64,000 nt of DNA from Liolophura sinensis (taxonomy: Eukaryota > Mollusca > Polyplacophora > Chitonida > Chitonidae). How positions within the stretch are numbered: the stretch's first letter is position 1; every line of letters begins with the position of its first letter. The notes beneath the pieces were generated by a model. That model was not told the origin of the DNA, searched no databases, and saw only the letters and a list, made by a program, of their open reading frames with translations. Positions 54,901 through 59,884 of the stretch are shown piece by piece. The translations under genes were made by a program, and so were the position numbers. The stretch covers positions 10,228,001-10,292,000 of the forward strand of contig NC_088307.1 in the NCBI RefSeq assembly GCF_032854445.1, written 5' to 3'.

Positions 54901-56016
54901 ATCGAAGGCAAGTAAGCCGCCCCGCCTGAGCCATTATACTGATAGGGGTCAACCGGTCGTTGCACTATCCCCTTCATGCTGAAAGACAAGTGAAGTTACA
55001 ACTTCCTCTTTTGAAGTCTTAGGTGTGACTCGACCCAGGATTGACCCAGGATCTAGCACTGCTGAAGCGGACACTCAACCAACTGTACTATCAGGGCCGG
55101 TGCACATCAATGACCATTCGGAGATAAACCTCAGTAAATTATATTTAAATATGAAGAATGTATGAAACCCTATATACATTTATCCTGTATCAGACAAATT
55201 ACTCCGCTTTGCACTGTAAAAACCATGCTCACGTGGGGGGGTACAGATATATTCTTGAATCCTGCAGGCAACGTCAAATGTATCTTGTGAGTATGTTATC
55301 TCCCTTTGTTGGGTGTGAACACAATGGTCACATCGCTGAAGTGATTCACCTATACATTGGTCTTCTGCACTGAAGTGACGTGTCTTTGTAGGCTAAATTC
55401 GGTACACGAGTACTCAGTGGCAGGATACAGAAATATATGGTGTCAATAATTGTCACACTGAGTGAGGCGTATGACTCTGCTGGTGCCCCGTCCAATATGA
55501 AGATTACTGACACCATATATTTACGTATCCTGTAACTGAGTAACCATGTAACTAAAAGTACACTCTTTTTCAAAACTACCGGCCCCGGTAGCATGGTTGG
55601 TCCTCTTCGGGAACGTTAGATCCAAGGTCAATCCTGGGTCGAGTCACACCTAAGACTTTAAAAGAGGAAGCTGTAGCTTCCTCACTTGGCGTTCAGCATT
55701 AAGAGGATAGTACAGCGACTGGTTGACCTGTATCAGTATAACGGCTCGGGCGGGGCGGCTTACTTGCCTTTGGTAAGTCGTCTCAGTGAAGCAGCACTAG
55801 ATAAAAGAGCGGTGGAAATTTGTCCTGCAACAAGTAGGCACATTACACCTACATGCACCCTCAGGACTCCCTTTGTTATCATATGACTGAAAAATTGTTA
55901 AGTATGACGTTAAACTATAATAACCATACATAATTACATGTACATACCTCATACTGAATGTACTGTTTGCGCCATTCTGGCGTGATGTGAGCTCCGAGGT
56001 GCTCTGCGAACTTCAT
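20754..56016 (-). CDS. XPR1: XPR1 orthologue, SPX-EXS phosphate exporter (14 coding exons)
   Basis: XPR1 exports inorganic phosphate across the plasma membrane, and its cytosolic SPX domain senses inositol pyrophosphates. Here residues 1 to about 176 form SPX (MKFAEHL start, [39 protein letters not shown]). The phosphate-pocket Y22, K26 and the lysine cluster at 169-176 are all present. Membrane helices begin in exon 7 ([19 protein letters not shown]). The EXS domain (about 430-640) has [54 protein letters not shown] and [20 protein letters not shown]. All 13 junctions have GT and AG borders and agree in phase. Exons 8 and 9 each lack one base (about 27899 and 26687), which breaks the frame. 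With the lost bases counted, the length is about 666 residues, roughly 30 short of vertebrate XPR1 at the C terminus. Either the stop read past the exon 14 donor is real, or a last exon was missed. Orthology is very secure; functionality of this copy is less so. Confidence 0.95.
21108..21455 (+). mobile_element. SINE-2, near full length, CACTC tail
   Basis: Opens in the tRNA-like head (GATCCAGGATCAATCCTTGA, then TCGAGTCAC as box B). It continues through AAGACTTTAAAAGAGGAAGT, GGCTCGGGCGGGGCGGCTTA, CTCAGTGAAGCAGCACTAAA and CATATGACTGAAAAATTGTT to GACGTTAAACCCCAAGCACT and a CACTCACTC tail. Confidence 0.88.
21777..21932 (-). mobile_element. Meta-like SINE, 3' two thirds
   Basis: Inverted tail, TATACGACGGCGGCCAGCAT core, and body to GGCTGGAGAGGA. 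A piece of the body is deleted between GGAGGAAACC and AGGGGAAACC. Confidence 0.88.
21933..22468. other. XPR1 intron 13, no further element seen
   Basis: AT-rich intronic sequence without a recognised repeat or coding signature. Confidence 0.5.
22469..22599 (-). CDS. XPR1: XPR1 exon 13
   Basis: 131 nt, phase 0 to 2, between acceptor TTTTGCAG and donor GTAGGC. Encodes [20 protein letters not shown] and the following helix to ILSSFEVF, all EXS-domain blocks. Confidence 0.95.
23215..23378 (+). mobile_element. Meta-like SINE touching the exon 12 donor
   Basis: TGGCTTCCTCTCAGGCCTGC, body, TAATGCTGGCCGTCGTCGTA core and the AAATAAATAAAT tail. The tail ends a few bases from the GT of XPR1 exon 12 (23382-23381). 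Confidence 0.9.
23383..23555 (-). CDS. XPR1: XPR1 exon 12
   Basis: 173 nt, phase 1 to 0. Encodes [33 protein letters not shown] and [11 protein letters not shown]. The donor GTATGA is followed almost at once by the inverted tail of the SINE at 23215-23378. Confidence 0.96.
24504..24704 (-). CDS. XPR1: XPR1 exon 11
   Basis: 201 nt, phase 1 to 1, between TTTCTCAG and GTAAGTG. Encodes [20 protein letters not shown] then [20 protein letters not shown], the most conserved part of the EXS domain. Confidence 0.97.
25090..25440 (+). repeat. Dispersed repeat C, uninterrupted copy
   Basis: Shares ordered blocks with 6985-7197 and 7451-7550 (TTAAAAGACCTAA, GCAGAGACAACA, GGTGGTCCCTTACACCCACC, ACTCTTTCATCCGAGCTTTT). 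It lies within XPR1 intron 10. Confidence 0.55.
25465..25612 (-). CDS. XPR1: XPR1 exon 10
   Basis: 148 nt, phase 0 to 1. Encodes [39 protein letters not shown] and FEVKW. A full-length SINE ends about 20 bases before its acceptor (CACTTTCAG). Confidence 0.96.
25632..25907 (-). mobile_element. Meta-like SINE, full length, near the exon 10 acceptor
   Basis: All parts are present from the inverted tail to box A: ATTTGATTGGTGTTTTACGC, CGGCCAGCATTATGG, TTGAACTCACAACAACCGCA, ACGCTGCGCTAGCACGCTAA and CTGAGCCATGGAGGCCCC. It is the best minus-strand reference copy. Confidence 0.95.
26063..26120. repeat. (TA)n(CA)n microsatellite
   Basis: About 22 TA dinucleotides followed by a short CA run, in XPR1 intron 9. 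Confidence 0.97.
26372..26552. repeat. 78-bp tandem repeat ending at the exon 9 donor
   Basis: CACAAGTGTGAAAGGCTCAC, CCAGAACACC, GTGAGAAA and CAGAGCCCACTTTACTAGAA repeat about 2.3 times. The last partial copy ends 3-10 bases from the XPR1 exon 9 donor. Confidence 0.85.
26555..26733 (-). CDS. XPR1: XPR1 exon 9, one base short (frameshift)
   Basis: The exon starts in phase 0 as [15 protein letters not shown] and ends in a different frame as [20 protein letters not shown] and [10 protein letters not shown]. It is 179 nt. Aligned to the vertebrate protein the two halves sum to exactly 60 codons if one base is missing near 26687-26688. Both borders (ACATGTAG and GTGAGT) are intact. Confidence 0.93.
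26937..27640. repeat. 57-bp minisatellite in XPR1 intron 8
   Basis: About 12 units: AGGTATGACAGAATAACTAC, ATGTACCACAGTTACGCAGG, TGGTAGCCGACAAGTAA. The 19-codon period keeps two minus frames open for 210-292 codons. These ORFs lie between exons 8 and 9 and are repeat artefacts. Confidence 0.96.
27784..27970 (-). CDS. XPR1: XPR1 exon 8, one base short (frameshift)
   Basis: The acceptor CCTTCTTCAG and phase 1 entry give [20 protein letters not shown], after which the frame hits TAA at 27899-27897. From the next frame it resumes as [20 protein letters not shown] and [18 protein letters not shown]. The length is 187 nt where 188 would keep phase with exon 9, so one base is missing near 27900, beside a CC pair. 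Confidence 0.93.
28142..28203 (-). mobile_element. Meta-like SINE, old 3' fragment
   Basis: GATCTGACTGGTGTTTTATG, CAGGAATATTTCACTTATAA. The rest is gone. Confidence 0.6.
28500..28578 (-). CDS. XPR1: XPR1 exon 7 (first membrane helix)
   Basis: 79 nt, phase 0 to 1, between GTTTCAG and GTTTGTG. Encodes [20 protein letters not shown] followed by a valine-rich run, matching the first membrane segment after SPX. Confidence 0.95.
28579..29250. other. XPR1 intron 6, no element recognised
   Basis: AT-rich intron. A small direct duplication (CAGGGGAGATAACCTAAAA and CAGGGGGGATAAC) is seen near 28762-28800. Confidence 0.45.
29252..29457 (-). mobile_element. Meta-like SINE lacking box A
   Basis: Inverted tail TTTATTTATTTGATTGGTGT, core, body, and TTTGAACTCACAGCGACCGC at the head end. 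Confidence 0.92.
29714..29945 (+). mobile_element. Meta-like SINE lacking the first 40 bases
   Basis: GTAATGACCCAGGAGCCTCT, box B (GTGAGTTCAAGTCC), full body, core with ACCGTCGCATAAGTG, and tail. Confidence 0.93.
30115..30195 (-). CDS. XPR1: XPR1 exon 6
   Basis: 81 nt, phase 0 to 0, between TTTTCAG and GTAAATG. Encodes [24 protein letters not shown], the linker after SPX. Confidence 0.95.
30471..30508. repeat. (TA)n microsatellite
   Basis: About 19 TA dinucleotides in XPR1 intron 5. Confidence 0.97.
30850..31002 (+). mobile_element. Meta-like SINE, 3' half
   Basis: CACGGGAAGGTCTGCCAGCA, TAATGCTGGCCGCCGTTGTA, ACGATGTAAAACACTAATCA and tail. Confidence 0.88.
31003..31875. other. XPR1 intron 5, no element recognised
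   Basis: AT-rich intron with a short TTATTATTATTAT run near 31119. Nothing else recognised. Confidence 0.45.
31878..32096 (+). mobile_element. Meta-like SINE lacking box A
   Basis: GGCCCTGAAGCCTCTCACCA, GTGAGTTCAAGTCCAGCTCA, body, core and AATACCAATCAAATTAA end. Confidence 0.92.
32343..32572. mobile_element. MITE-A copy with both hairpin ends
   Basis: The left end GGATCACAAAGCAAACTCGG ACTTAAGTC and the right end GACATAAGTCCAAGACAGC TTTATGATCC are imperfect inverted repeats. Between them is AT-rich sequence without an ORF. Confidence 0.6.
32630..32731 (-). CDS. XPR1: XPR1 exon 5
   Basis: 102 nt, phase 0 to 0, between GTTGCAG and GTGTGG. Encodes [20 protein letters not shown] and DHMIKETE. 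Confidence 0.95.
33106..33410 (-). CDS. XPR1: XPR1 exon 4 (SPX core)
   Basis: 305 nt, phase 1 to 0. Encodes [17 protein letters not shown], a variable S/R-rich stretch with [10 protein letters not shown], then [20 protein letters not shown] and [13 protein letters not shown], which carries the lysine cluster of the SPX phosphate site. Confidence 0.97.
33762..33840. repeat. Short nested repeats
   Basis: AATAGTGTTATAAATCCTCTT occurs twice (33768, 33790) and is followed by repeated AATCCTCTTA. Confidence 0.85.
34022..34123 (-). CDS. XPR1: XPR1 exon 3
   Basis: 102 nt, phase 1 to 1, between TTCCCAG and GTATTA. Encodes [20 protein letters not shown] and [14 protein letters not shown]. Confidence 0.97.
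34435..35132. repeat. 31-bp minisatellite in XPR1 intron 2
   Basis: About 22 units: TACAAGGGATTCAAACTCAA TTTTGGTTTGA. Main variants are CAAGGG or CATGGG and GTTTGA, GTTTAA or GCTTAA. The GATTCAAACTC word resembles a pol III box B, but this may be chance. Confidence 0.97.
35199..35233. repeat. (AAT)n microsatellite
   Basis: About 11 AAT trinucleotides. Confidence 0.95.
35260..35478 (+). mobile_element. MITE-B copy
   Basis: Opens CTGTAAATCTTCGATCTTTT, continues TTTCAGTGGAATTTATGCAC, AAGCTTCATAAAACTC, ATTATTTCTCTACAC, ACAGAATGTTTCAAAATTCT, and ends GCAGAAGTGGTTGAAAAGTT. The ends are roughly inverted (TTCAACC..., ...GGTTGAA in better-kept copies). No ORF is present. Confidence 0.65.
35645..35780 (+). 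mobile_element. Meta-like SINE, 3' half, rearranged tail
   Basis: GTCGTGGGTTTCCCCAGGGC, CATAATGCTGGCAGCC, ATTCTTGAGTACGG, then the tail CAATCAAATCAATCAATCAA, which lacks the usual TAAAACAC. Confidence 0.8.
35861..36047 (-). mobile_element. Meta-like SINE whose head opens into the 31-bp satellite
   Basis: Inverted tail (ATTTATTTATTCATTTCATT), core (CATACTCAAGAATATCTCAC), body (CGACCGGAGAGGAAGCCAGC), then TATTGGTAATGAGG.TTCTGA and GTGCTGTGCCACGGAGGGCC. That last word is the box A end of the SINE head and also the first unit of the satellite that follows. Confidence 0.85.
36048..39430. repeat. 31-bp satellite derived from a SINE tRNA head
   Basis: About 105-110 units (by length) of CAGTAACCTAACCACCAGGC CACGGAGGGCC. 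Variants are GGCC or CACC or CATC at one site and AACC or AGCC at another; some units are 30 bp. On the minus strand each unit reads CCGTGGCCTGGTGGTTAGG, close to box A of the adjacent SINE (CCGTGGCTCAGTCGGTTAGC). The last 200 bases are degraded. Confidence 0.95.
39800..39941. repeat. Two (TA)n microsatellites
   Basis: TA runs at about 39803-39830 and 39900-39939, separated by about 70 bases. Confidence 0.95.
39942..40045 (-). mobile_element. Meta-like SINE, diverged
   Basis: CAACAGCAGCCTGTATTATA, GTGGGAGGAAACCCGCC, CATCCGCAAGTTGCTGTCAG. The (TA)n run replaces the tail. Confidence 0.7.
40107..40312 (-). mobile_element. Meta-like SINE, old near-complete copy
   Basis: TTAATTGGTGTTTACACCAT, AATATTTCACCTTTACCGCC, GCATGAGCTGGATTTGAACT, CTGAGTCACTGTGCTGTGGA. 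Many substitutions suggest an early insertion. Confidence 0.75.
40550..40668 (+). repeat. 40-bp tandem repeat, three copies
   Basis: CTCATTGGTCAAGGGTGTGA CTGACAGACACATGC.GCCAG recurs with a 40-bp step. The ATTGGTCA words are CCAAT-type motifs on minus. Confidence 0.88.
40752..40950 (+). mobile_element. MITE-B copy
   Basis: ATAAATCTTCAACCATTTTG, CCAGTGGAATTTAAGCACAC, GCAAGTTTTACAAAGCTGTG, ATTTCTCTATACCCT and TGCAGAGGTGGTTGAAAAGG follow the family order. The outer AAATCTTCAACC and GGTTGAAAAGGGTGAAG are inverted. Confidence 0.68.
41432..41657 (-). mobile_element. MITE-B copy
   Basis: Reverse order of the family: CCAACCTTTTCAACCACCTC, CATTCTGAAAGAACAATGGG, TAATTTGCACAGTTTTATGT AGCTTGCATC, then the far end GTTGACAAAGTTGAAGC. 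It ends about 25 bases before the 86-bp array. Confidence 0.68.
41680..43733. repeat. 86-bp minisatellite in XPR1 intron 2
   Basis: About 24 units: ATTCTGACATAGAAACTCCT GGACAGAACATGTACC, AAATTTATATGTAAATAATT, ACCAAGCCATTTGTATGCAT and GTATATGTAT. Units differ mainly at ACC or ACG, CATG or CTTG, and TATATG or TATGTG. Two units (near 42486 and 43261) have a deletion giving GTGATAATTACG. The mixture of variants suggests unequal exchange. Confidence 0.97.
43734..43790 (+). mobile_element. MITE-B, left-end fragment
   Basis: TTCTGCAACCTTTTCGCGTA, TAACTTTCAGTGCAATTTAT GCGCATTTAC match the first 55 bases of the family. It starts where the 86-bp array stops. Confidence 0.5.
43791..44446. other. Intron 2 sequence, nothing recognised
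   Basis: AT-rich, with no element or coding signature seen. Confidence 0.45.
44447..44500 (+). mobile_element. MITE-A end joined to a MITE-B end
   Basis: CGATTTCACAAAGCCATTTC TGACTTA is the MITE-A terminus. It passes directly into CTGTAAATCTTTGATCTTTT, the MITE-B terminus. Confidence 0.45.
44570..46052. repeat. 48-bp minisatellite in XPR1 intron 2
   Basis: About 31 units: GATAGATGTACAGCATAGAG, AGTAAAACCAGAGCAGCGAT, GACAGTGT. Higher-order alternation of AAACAGAGC and AACCAAGGC unit types is visible between 44700 and 45560. With a 16-codon period the minus strand is open in all three frames (366, 508 and 520 codons), giving Leu-, Ser- and Cys-rich 16-residue repeats. I read these as artefacts. 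Confidence 0.96.
46403..46608 (+). mobile_element. MITE-B copy
   Basis: CTGTAAATCTTGAATCTTTC, TTCAGTGCAATTTATGCATA, GATGCTAGCTTCATAAGAGT, ATTATTCCACTACACCCTAT, ATGTTTCAAAATGTTGGTTG, then GGCAATTGAAAAGGT. Confidence 0.68.
47250..47935. repeat. 42-bp minisatellite with a CCAAT word in every unit
   Basis: About 16 units: ATGTTGGGACCAGCCAATCA, AATGTATACAAAGAGCTGTT CC, with some units 6 bp longer (ACATGT insert). The 14-codon period keeps two plus frames (237 and 266 codons) and two minus frames (208 and 306 codons) open, which no real gene would need. Confidence 0.96.
47936..48535. other. Intron 2 sequence, nothing recognised
   Basis: AT-rich, with a short inverted SINE-tail-like TTTATTTATTTATT at 47950 and a (TA) run near 48473. 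Confidence 0.45.
48540..48717 (-). mobile_element. Meta-like SINE lacking the tRNA head
   Basis: Inverted tail with TTAGATTGGTGTCTTACGCC, core TATGATGGTGGCCAGCATTA, and body to GGAAGCCAGCATG. Confidence 0.9.
49255..49470. mobile_element. MITE-A copy with both hairpin ends
   Basis: The left end GCAGATTCCACAAAGCTAAT CCTGACTT and the right end GTCAGAACTGGCTTTGTGGA ATCAGCCCC are imperfect inverted repeats, with AAAATTT just inside each. Confidence 0.62.
49470..49600. mobile_element. Small foldback element
   Basis: GGGGCTGTTTCTTAAAGGGG TCGTAACG at 49471 is inverted at 49571-49600 (TTACGACCCCTTTGAGAAAC AGCCCC). The arms are about 29 bases and the loop about 70. It directly follows the MITE-A copy. 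Confidence 0.75.
49600..49982. mobile_element. Large foldback element, arms over 100 bases
   Basis: CTAGCCCTAACACATCGCCA TGCTTTAACC (49640) pairs with GGTTAAAGCAATGTGGTAGG GCTAG (49914). CTCCATCAAACTTATGCTCT GAATGTTCC (49706) pairs with GGAATGTTCAGAGCATAAGT TTGATGGAG (49847). Outer GGCTAGCCTTT and AAAGGCTAGCC extend the arms. The central loop is about 110 bases and has no ORF. Confidence 0.8.
50357..50562 (-). mobile_element. Meta-like SINE with internal deletion
   Basis: Inverted tail, TACACCGTACTCAAGAACAT, body to CAGCCGGAGG, then a jump to TCGGTCATTACACTGCGCTA GCGCGCTAAG. The box B region is deleted. Confidence 0.85.
50926..51065 (-). mobile_element. Meta-like SINE, degraded
   Basis: TTATTTCACTGGTATTTTAT GCCATACTCTAGAATATTTC ACTTA, then recognisable CCATCCACAGGCAGACCTTC. 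Confidence 0.65.
51218..51348 (-). mobile_element. Meta-like SINE, partial
   Basis: Inverted tail, TTTTACGCCGTACTCAAGAA, a deletion inside the core, then CGGGGAAACCCACGACCAAC and GGAAGACCTTCCCACTTAC. Confidence 0.85.
51660..52000 (-). mobile_element. SINE-3, full length
   Basis: On minus it starts with a tRNA-like head (AATGGCTAGAACGTCTGCCT, box B CTGGGATCAAACCTGGG). It passes TGGTACTCGTTGCTGCCTTG, GACCGCCTGGGTGGAGTGTC ATG, GGCATGATATTTCAGTGGTG, and ends GTCGTCACATGACTAACAAT, TAAGTACAGCATAAAACCC. Confidence 0.85.
52001..53290. other. XPR1 intron 2, nothing recognised
   Basis: AT-rich. Small ORFs at 52752-53064 lack a domain or splice context. Confidence 0.4.
53290..54225 (+). repeat. Local direct duplications
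   Basis: GTACATGAACAGATAGA with GGAATTA.TGTAGATAT occurs at 53294 and 53393. TAAGAATTTCATTATGGTAG or AGCACCAGGTATATATG occurs at 53352 and 54179, on either side of the SINE at 53845. Confidence 0.75.
53845..54063 (-). mobile_element. Meta-like SINE lacking box A
   Basis: Tail of seven TTTA units, TTTTACGCCGTACTCAAGAA, core with a GATACGACAGCGGCC variant, body, and GACTTGAACTCACAGCGACC. Confidence 0.93.
54465..54516 (-). CDS. XPR1: XPR1 exon 2
   Basis: 52 nt, phase 0 to 1, between TCACCAG and GTAGGT. Encodes [17 protein letters not shown] and includes the SPX lysine K26. Intron 2, to exon 3, is about 20.3 kb and holds five large minisatellites. Confidence 0.95.
54733..55100 (-). mobile_element. 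SINE-2, full length
   Basis: On minus it runs from the tRNA-like head CCGGCCCTGATAGTACAGTT GGTTGAGTG, through box B (GGGTCAATCCTGGGTCGAGT), GACTTCAAAAGAGGAAGTTG, AGCCGCC and TGAAGCAGCTCTAGATAAAA, to TGCAATGTAAAACCCCAAGC and a CACTCACTCACGCACTC tail. It sits in XPR1 intron 1. Confidence 0.92.
55575..55925 (+). mobile_element. SINE-2, full length
   Basis: ACCGGCCCCGGTAGCATGGT TGG head, box B AGGTCAATCCTGGGTCGAGT, GGCTCGGGCGGGGCGGCTTA CTTGCC and CATATGACTGAAAAATTG, then GACGTTAAACTATAAT. Its 3' end lies about 20 bases from the XPR1 exon 1 donor (55947). Confidence 0.92.
55948..56016 (-). CDS. XPR1: XPR1 exon 1 coding part
   Basis: 69 nt from ATG at 56016, encoding [23 protein letters not shown], then donor GTATGT. 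The start is the universal XPR1 N terminus and includes Y22 of the SPX site. Confidence 0.97.
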
Positions 56017-56128
56017 TGTCGGGTTGCGTTAGTTTCCACCTGGTGTGCAGAGATCTGTCATAGGCATGGGCAGCGATTAACTGTCAATCATCGCTGAGAA
56101 TTCACTAGGCTGCTTGTGGAAGGAGTAC
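56017..56128 (-). other. XPR1 5' UTR part of exon 1 (proposed)
   Basis: An acceptor-like TATGTTCAG ends at 56129, giving 112 bases of 5' UTR before the ATG. If used, the promoter lies further upstream, with one or more non-coding exons. No transcript evidence is available. Confidence 0.35.
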
Positions 56129-56590
56129 CTGAACATATACAACAGTGAACAAACTGCTTATCTGAGAAACATTTGAGAAAACAAACCCAAACAACTGTCC
56201 CAAAACTATGTAAATCGGATTTTGGGTAAAGCTTTCACAAATGATGTATTTTGTATGAAGGTAACTGTAACACCATACTGATGTAAGGCGACATTATTTA
56301 TGAGTGAAGTTATGAAAATTTGATTTTTGTAAACTCCAAGCAAGTTGGTACAGATTATGAAAGAGCTGAAATTGTTCACGATTTCACAAAAGCATACTGA
56401 ACATTTCATAATTTTATAATAATTATAATTGGAGGCCCGAGGACGAGTTACACAGAAGGCCTAAATGACAGCAGAATGCATTGTTTTCTTCTGCAACATT
56501 GCAGTGGGTATGTGCTTCATATATGTTTTATGAGCACACATACACCGACGATTGTGATGTAATAGAGAAAAGAATTAATGACTTCACAGC
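56129..56590. other. Upstream of XPR1 exon 1, nothing recognised
   Basis: AT-rich, with a MITE-A-like word (CACGATTTCACAAAAGCATA) near 56380 but no paired end. Confidence 0.4.
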
Positions 56591-56592
56591 TA

Positions 56593-56745
56593 TTGATTTA
56601 TTTATTTATTTGATTGGTGTTTATTTCAAGAATATTTCACTAATACGACAGCTGCCAGCATTACGGTGGGTGGAAACCGGGCACAGCCTGGGGGAAACCC
56701 ACGACCATCCGCAGGTTGCTGACAGACCTTCCCACACACCACAGC
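56593..56745 (-). mobile_element. Meta-like SINE, 3' two thirds
   Basis: TTTATTTATTTATTTGATTG GTGT, a deletion of the CTACGCCGTACT part, then TAATACGACAGCTGCCAGCA and body to GACCTTCCCACA. Confidence 0.85.
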
Positions 56746-58870
56746 TTTTGACCATCTTGATACAGGCAGAAAGGAGTTTGACAAGCTTTCCATTGGCTTT
56801 CTCTGTGATTTGAAGTTATAAGGACATACACTGTATTTCAGTCTTGCAGAATGAGAGGGAGTAACTGCACCAGGAAGCAATCATTACGTGCTATGCATAC
56901 ATGTACACCATCAACAGCTAGAGCCAGCGGCTTAAACAAACAACACTACACAGCTGATGCATATTTCACATCTGCAGGGAGCAGGCCAGCCACGCTAGAA
57001 ATTAATTAGGTCAACAAGTTGGCTTTTCTTGCATTATTAAATCTATTTAAGTTTGTTCATCAACTTTAAATAATATACAAATTTCATCAACACTTACATT
57101 ACAGAACAGGCGCACTTAAATGGACCTCAAACCAGAGATGAACATGTACAGAGAACTGAACATACCCTTCAAGCCTAATGCGAAATACATGTATACATGT
57201 ATGTAGGTGTAAGATATAAAAACGCTATCTACATGTACATGTACCTCCGGGCAGGAAAGACTTTCCCTTTAGCCTAGAGGCAGAAGCATGGCCTCCAAAC
57301 CCAGAGATCACTGATTCAAATCATCAGCTGGCAAGCCCTGACATAGGCCTATACACTGTACATGCATATCATATAAACGTAAATTACAAATATTACAAAT
57401 TCATATATTTTCTTTTTAATTGTGGTCTTTGATCAAATTATTCCATTTGGTGCTAAAACTTACGTTATGCCAATCATCATCCTCTACCTTCCAAACAAAT
57501 CCAACTGAATTTTTGTTTTAGAATGCCTTCAATAAATTCCTTCAAAATCGGTAATAAAGTTCCCAAAATTAATTTATAAAGCAGAACGCATTATATATGT
57601 ACATGTAGCTTTTTCAAACTTTCAAATCACTGTAACACTATAAATACATTTAACAGAGGTATGAGTTTGATTCATGATGAAAGGCAATAATTTAACCTAT
57701 TCTTCAAGTTGGTATAAGTAAACAAAACTTGATTTGATTAGCAAAATCTCAGGTGTAGCCTCTTTAACTGGCATAGCGGTGCTTTTGTAGAGATATTAAA
57801 GTCTACATGTATTTAATCAAATACTGCATCATAGTGCACTGCAGTTATACATGTACAGTTACTGGTAATTAATACGGATCAATGGCATATATGCTACATA
57901 CATGTATGTTAAAGTGGATCACATATCCATGAAGTATGAATGTAAAGGCATACATGTATATGTGAACGCTCACATTTTCAATGCGAGTCTCACATTTTTT
58001 AAACTAAAAATAATGTTCTGTACCAGTTAAGTGTAATGTGTTTCATACACACAACATTATTATATGATGTTTTCACCTTGTATTATGATGAAAGAAGTAT
58101 AAACTTGCTGATAAAAGTGTACAAAAAAGGAGAGTTTTAAATACACAAAAATATTTTCTCCTGGGGGTTTTGCCCTCTTAACCCTCACCCCGCTTCCTAC
58201 CCATCAGGAATTTGCCCTGGACCCAATCCAGGGCCTACAGCCCTTGGACACCCGAGGGGGGTTTTTCACATCTCTGCCCCTGTCTGGGTTCTTCGCTCTG
58301 TATTAAACAGTGCATGTTTGAGTAATTCAAATATTGACATGTTCACGTATATGTACATGTAGCTTACAAGTATACAAACACAACACTACTCTGTCTTCAT
58401 GTACACATGGCTTATTTACACACATCTCCATACAACGAACAAATACCCAGCTGATGTAATCTAGGTCGAGAACAAACATTGTCACATCCGTCAGAACAAG
58501 TGCCTTCAGCTACAATTGTACGCGTTCTTCGGATAAACTTCAGCCACACAATACAAAGATAACAACATGTAGGTAGGACTTTTATCACGATTAGCGATCA
58601 TCCATGGGCATGCTCCGGGCTATACATGTTTACACATAGTTTTACACGTAATGTACCATGTCCACGTATAATAACATCTAGCTAGCTCTTAGACTTTATC
58701 TACAGAGAAGTAGGTTTCACAATTGTCTGTATGAATGGCCTGAAATTTTGAAATCTCCTGAGCACTATCAACCAGCATTAAGTACATTTTTTTTTGTATT
58801 GCTGGGAAATTCAAATATCAATAAACACACCCACATGAGAAGGTGTTGGTGTATGATATGCTCACAGTGA
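56746..58870. other. No gene recognised; one orphan tRNA-like word
   Basis: At 57270-57345, TAGCCTAGAGGCAGAAGCAT and CACTGATTCAAATCATCAG have box A and box B spacing, like an orphan SINE head. Many ACATGTAC words occur (57190-57245). A G- and C-rich patch lies at 58160-58290. No coding signature. Confidence 0.4.
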
Positions 58871-58872
58871 TC

Positions 58873-59117
58873 ATACAATTTATTTATTTATTTGATTGGC
58901 ATTTTATGCCTTACTCAAGAATATTTTGCTTAAATGACAGGGGCCAGCATTATGGTGGAAGGAAACCTGGCAGAGCCAATGGGAAACCCATGACAATCTG
59001 CAGATTTCTGGAAAACCTTCCCATGTACCGTCAGGGAAGAAGCCAACATGAGCAGGACTTTAATTCACAGCGACCGCTTTGCTCAGAGGTTCATGGGTCC
59101 TTTCACCATGACGACAT
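58873..59117 (-). mobile_element. Meta-like SINE, near full length, diverged
   Basis: GATTGGCATTTTATGCCTTA CTCAAG, AATGACAGGGGCCAGCATTA, AGGACTTTAATTCACAGCGA CCG and TTCATGGGTCCTTTCACCAT GACGACATGCTAA. Confidence 0.9.
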
Positions 59118-59282
59118 GCTAAACAGTTGGACAATGCTAAAGTTACTTCTTTTACCTAATGCATCTAAGAAGTCAACAAATAATTTGTTTTAAAATAACT
59201 TTCACCTGCTGGTTGAAATAACATAATGCAAGTCACTTCATAAATGAACATGATTGTTTGAAATTCCAAAAAGCTGCTCCTT

Positions 59283-59452
59283 CGGCCATACGTGGGAAGG
59301 TCTGTCAGCAACCTGCGGATGGTCGTGGGTTTCCCCCGCGCTGTGCCCGGTTTCCACCCATCATAATGTTGACCATCGTCGTATAAGTGAAATATTCTTG
59401 AGTACGGCGTAAAACACCAATCAAATAAAATAAATAAAATAAATAAATTAAA
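59283..59452 (+). mobile_element. Meta-like SINE, 3' half
   Basis: GGCCATACGTGGGAAGGTCT, TCATAATGTTGACCATCGTC GTATAAG, CAATCAAATAAAATAAATAA. Confidence 0.9.
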
Positions 59453-59884
59453 AAGCTGCTCAAGTTGTGCACTGTACATACATCTACTTTCCACTTGTAT
59501 TTACATACCACACTAATTTAGTCACTCAGGCATATGTGGTTAATATCCTTGAGCAGATGTCAAAACCTGCGGAAGCCAGGTTAAGTATCCACACAGCTCT
59601 GACCAGAGTTCATAATGCTATCATGTTTAAAATCATAAAGTTAGATGTAAGTACCGATAGTGCAAACCAGCAACCATTGTTTTTATAGAAGTATATGTAC
59701 ATGTGCTACCAGAGTACTATTTTAGTAGTACTAAACAGTGATGTTTCCATCACCGCAGGTGCTTTTTGTTTCTTTGCTGCTTGTCTAAAGTGTGTGTGAC
59801 ATGCATTATTAGCTGGTCAACCCCACTGTAGGTTGAATGTCTCCAGGGTTTCAGCTTAGGCTACACATGTACATGTACATAAAT

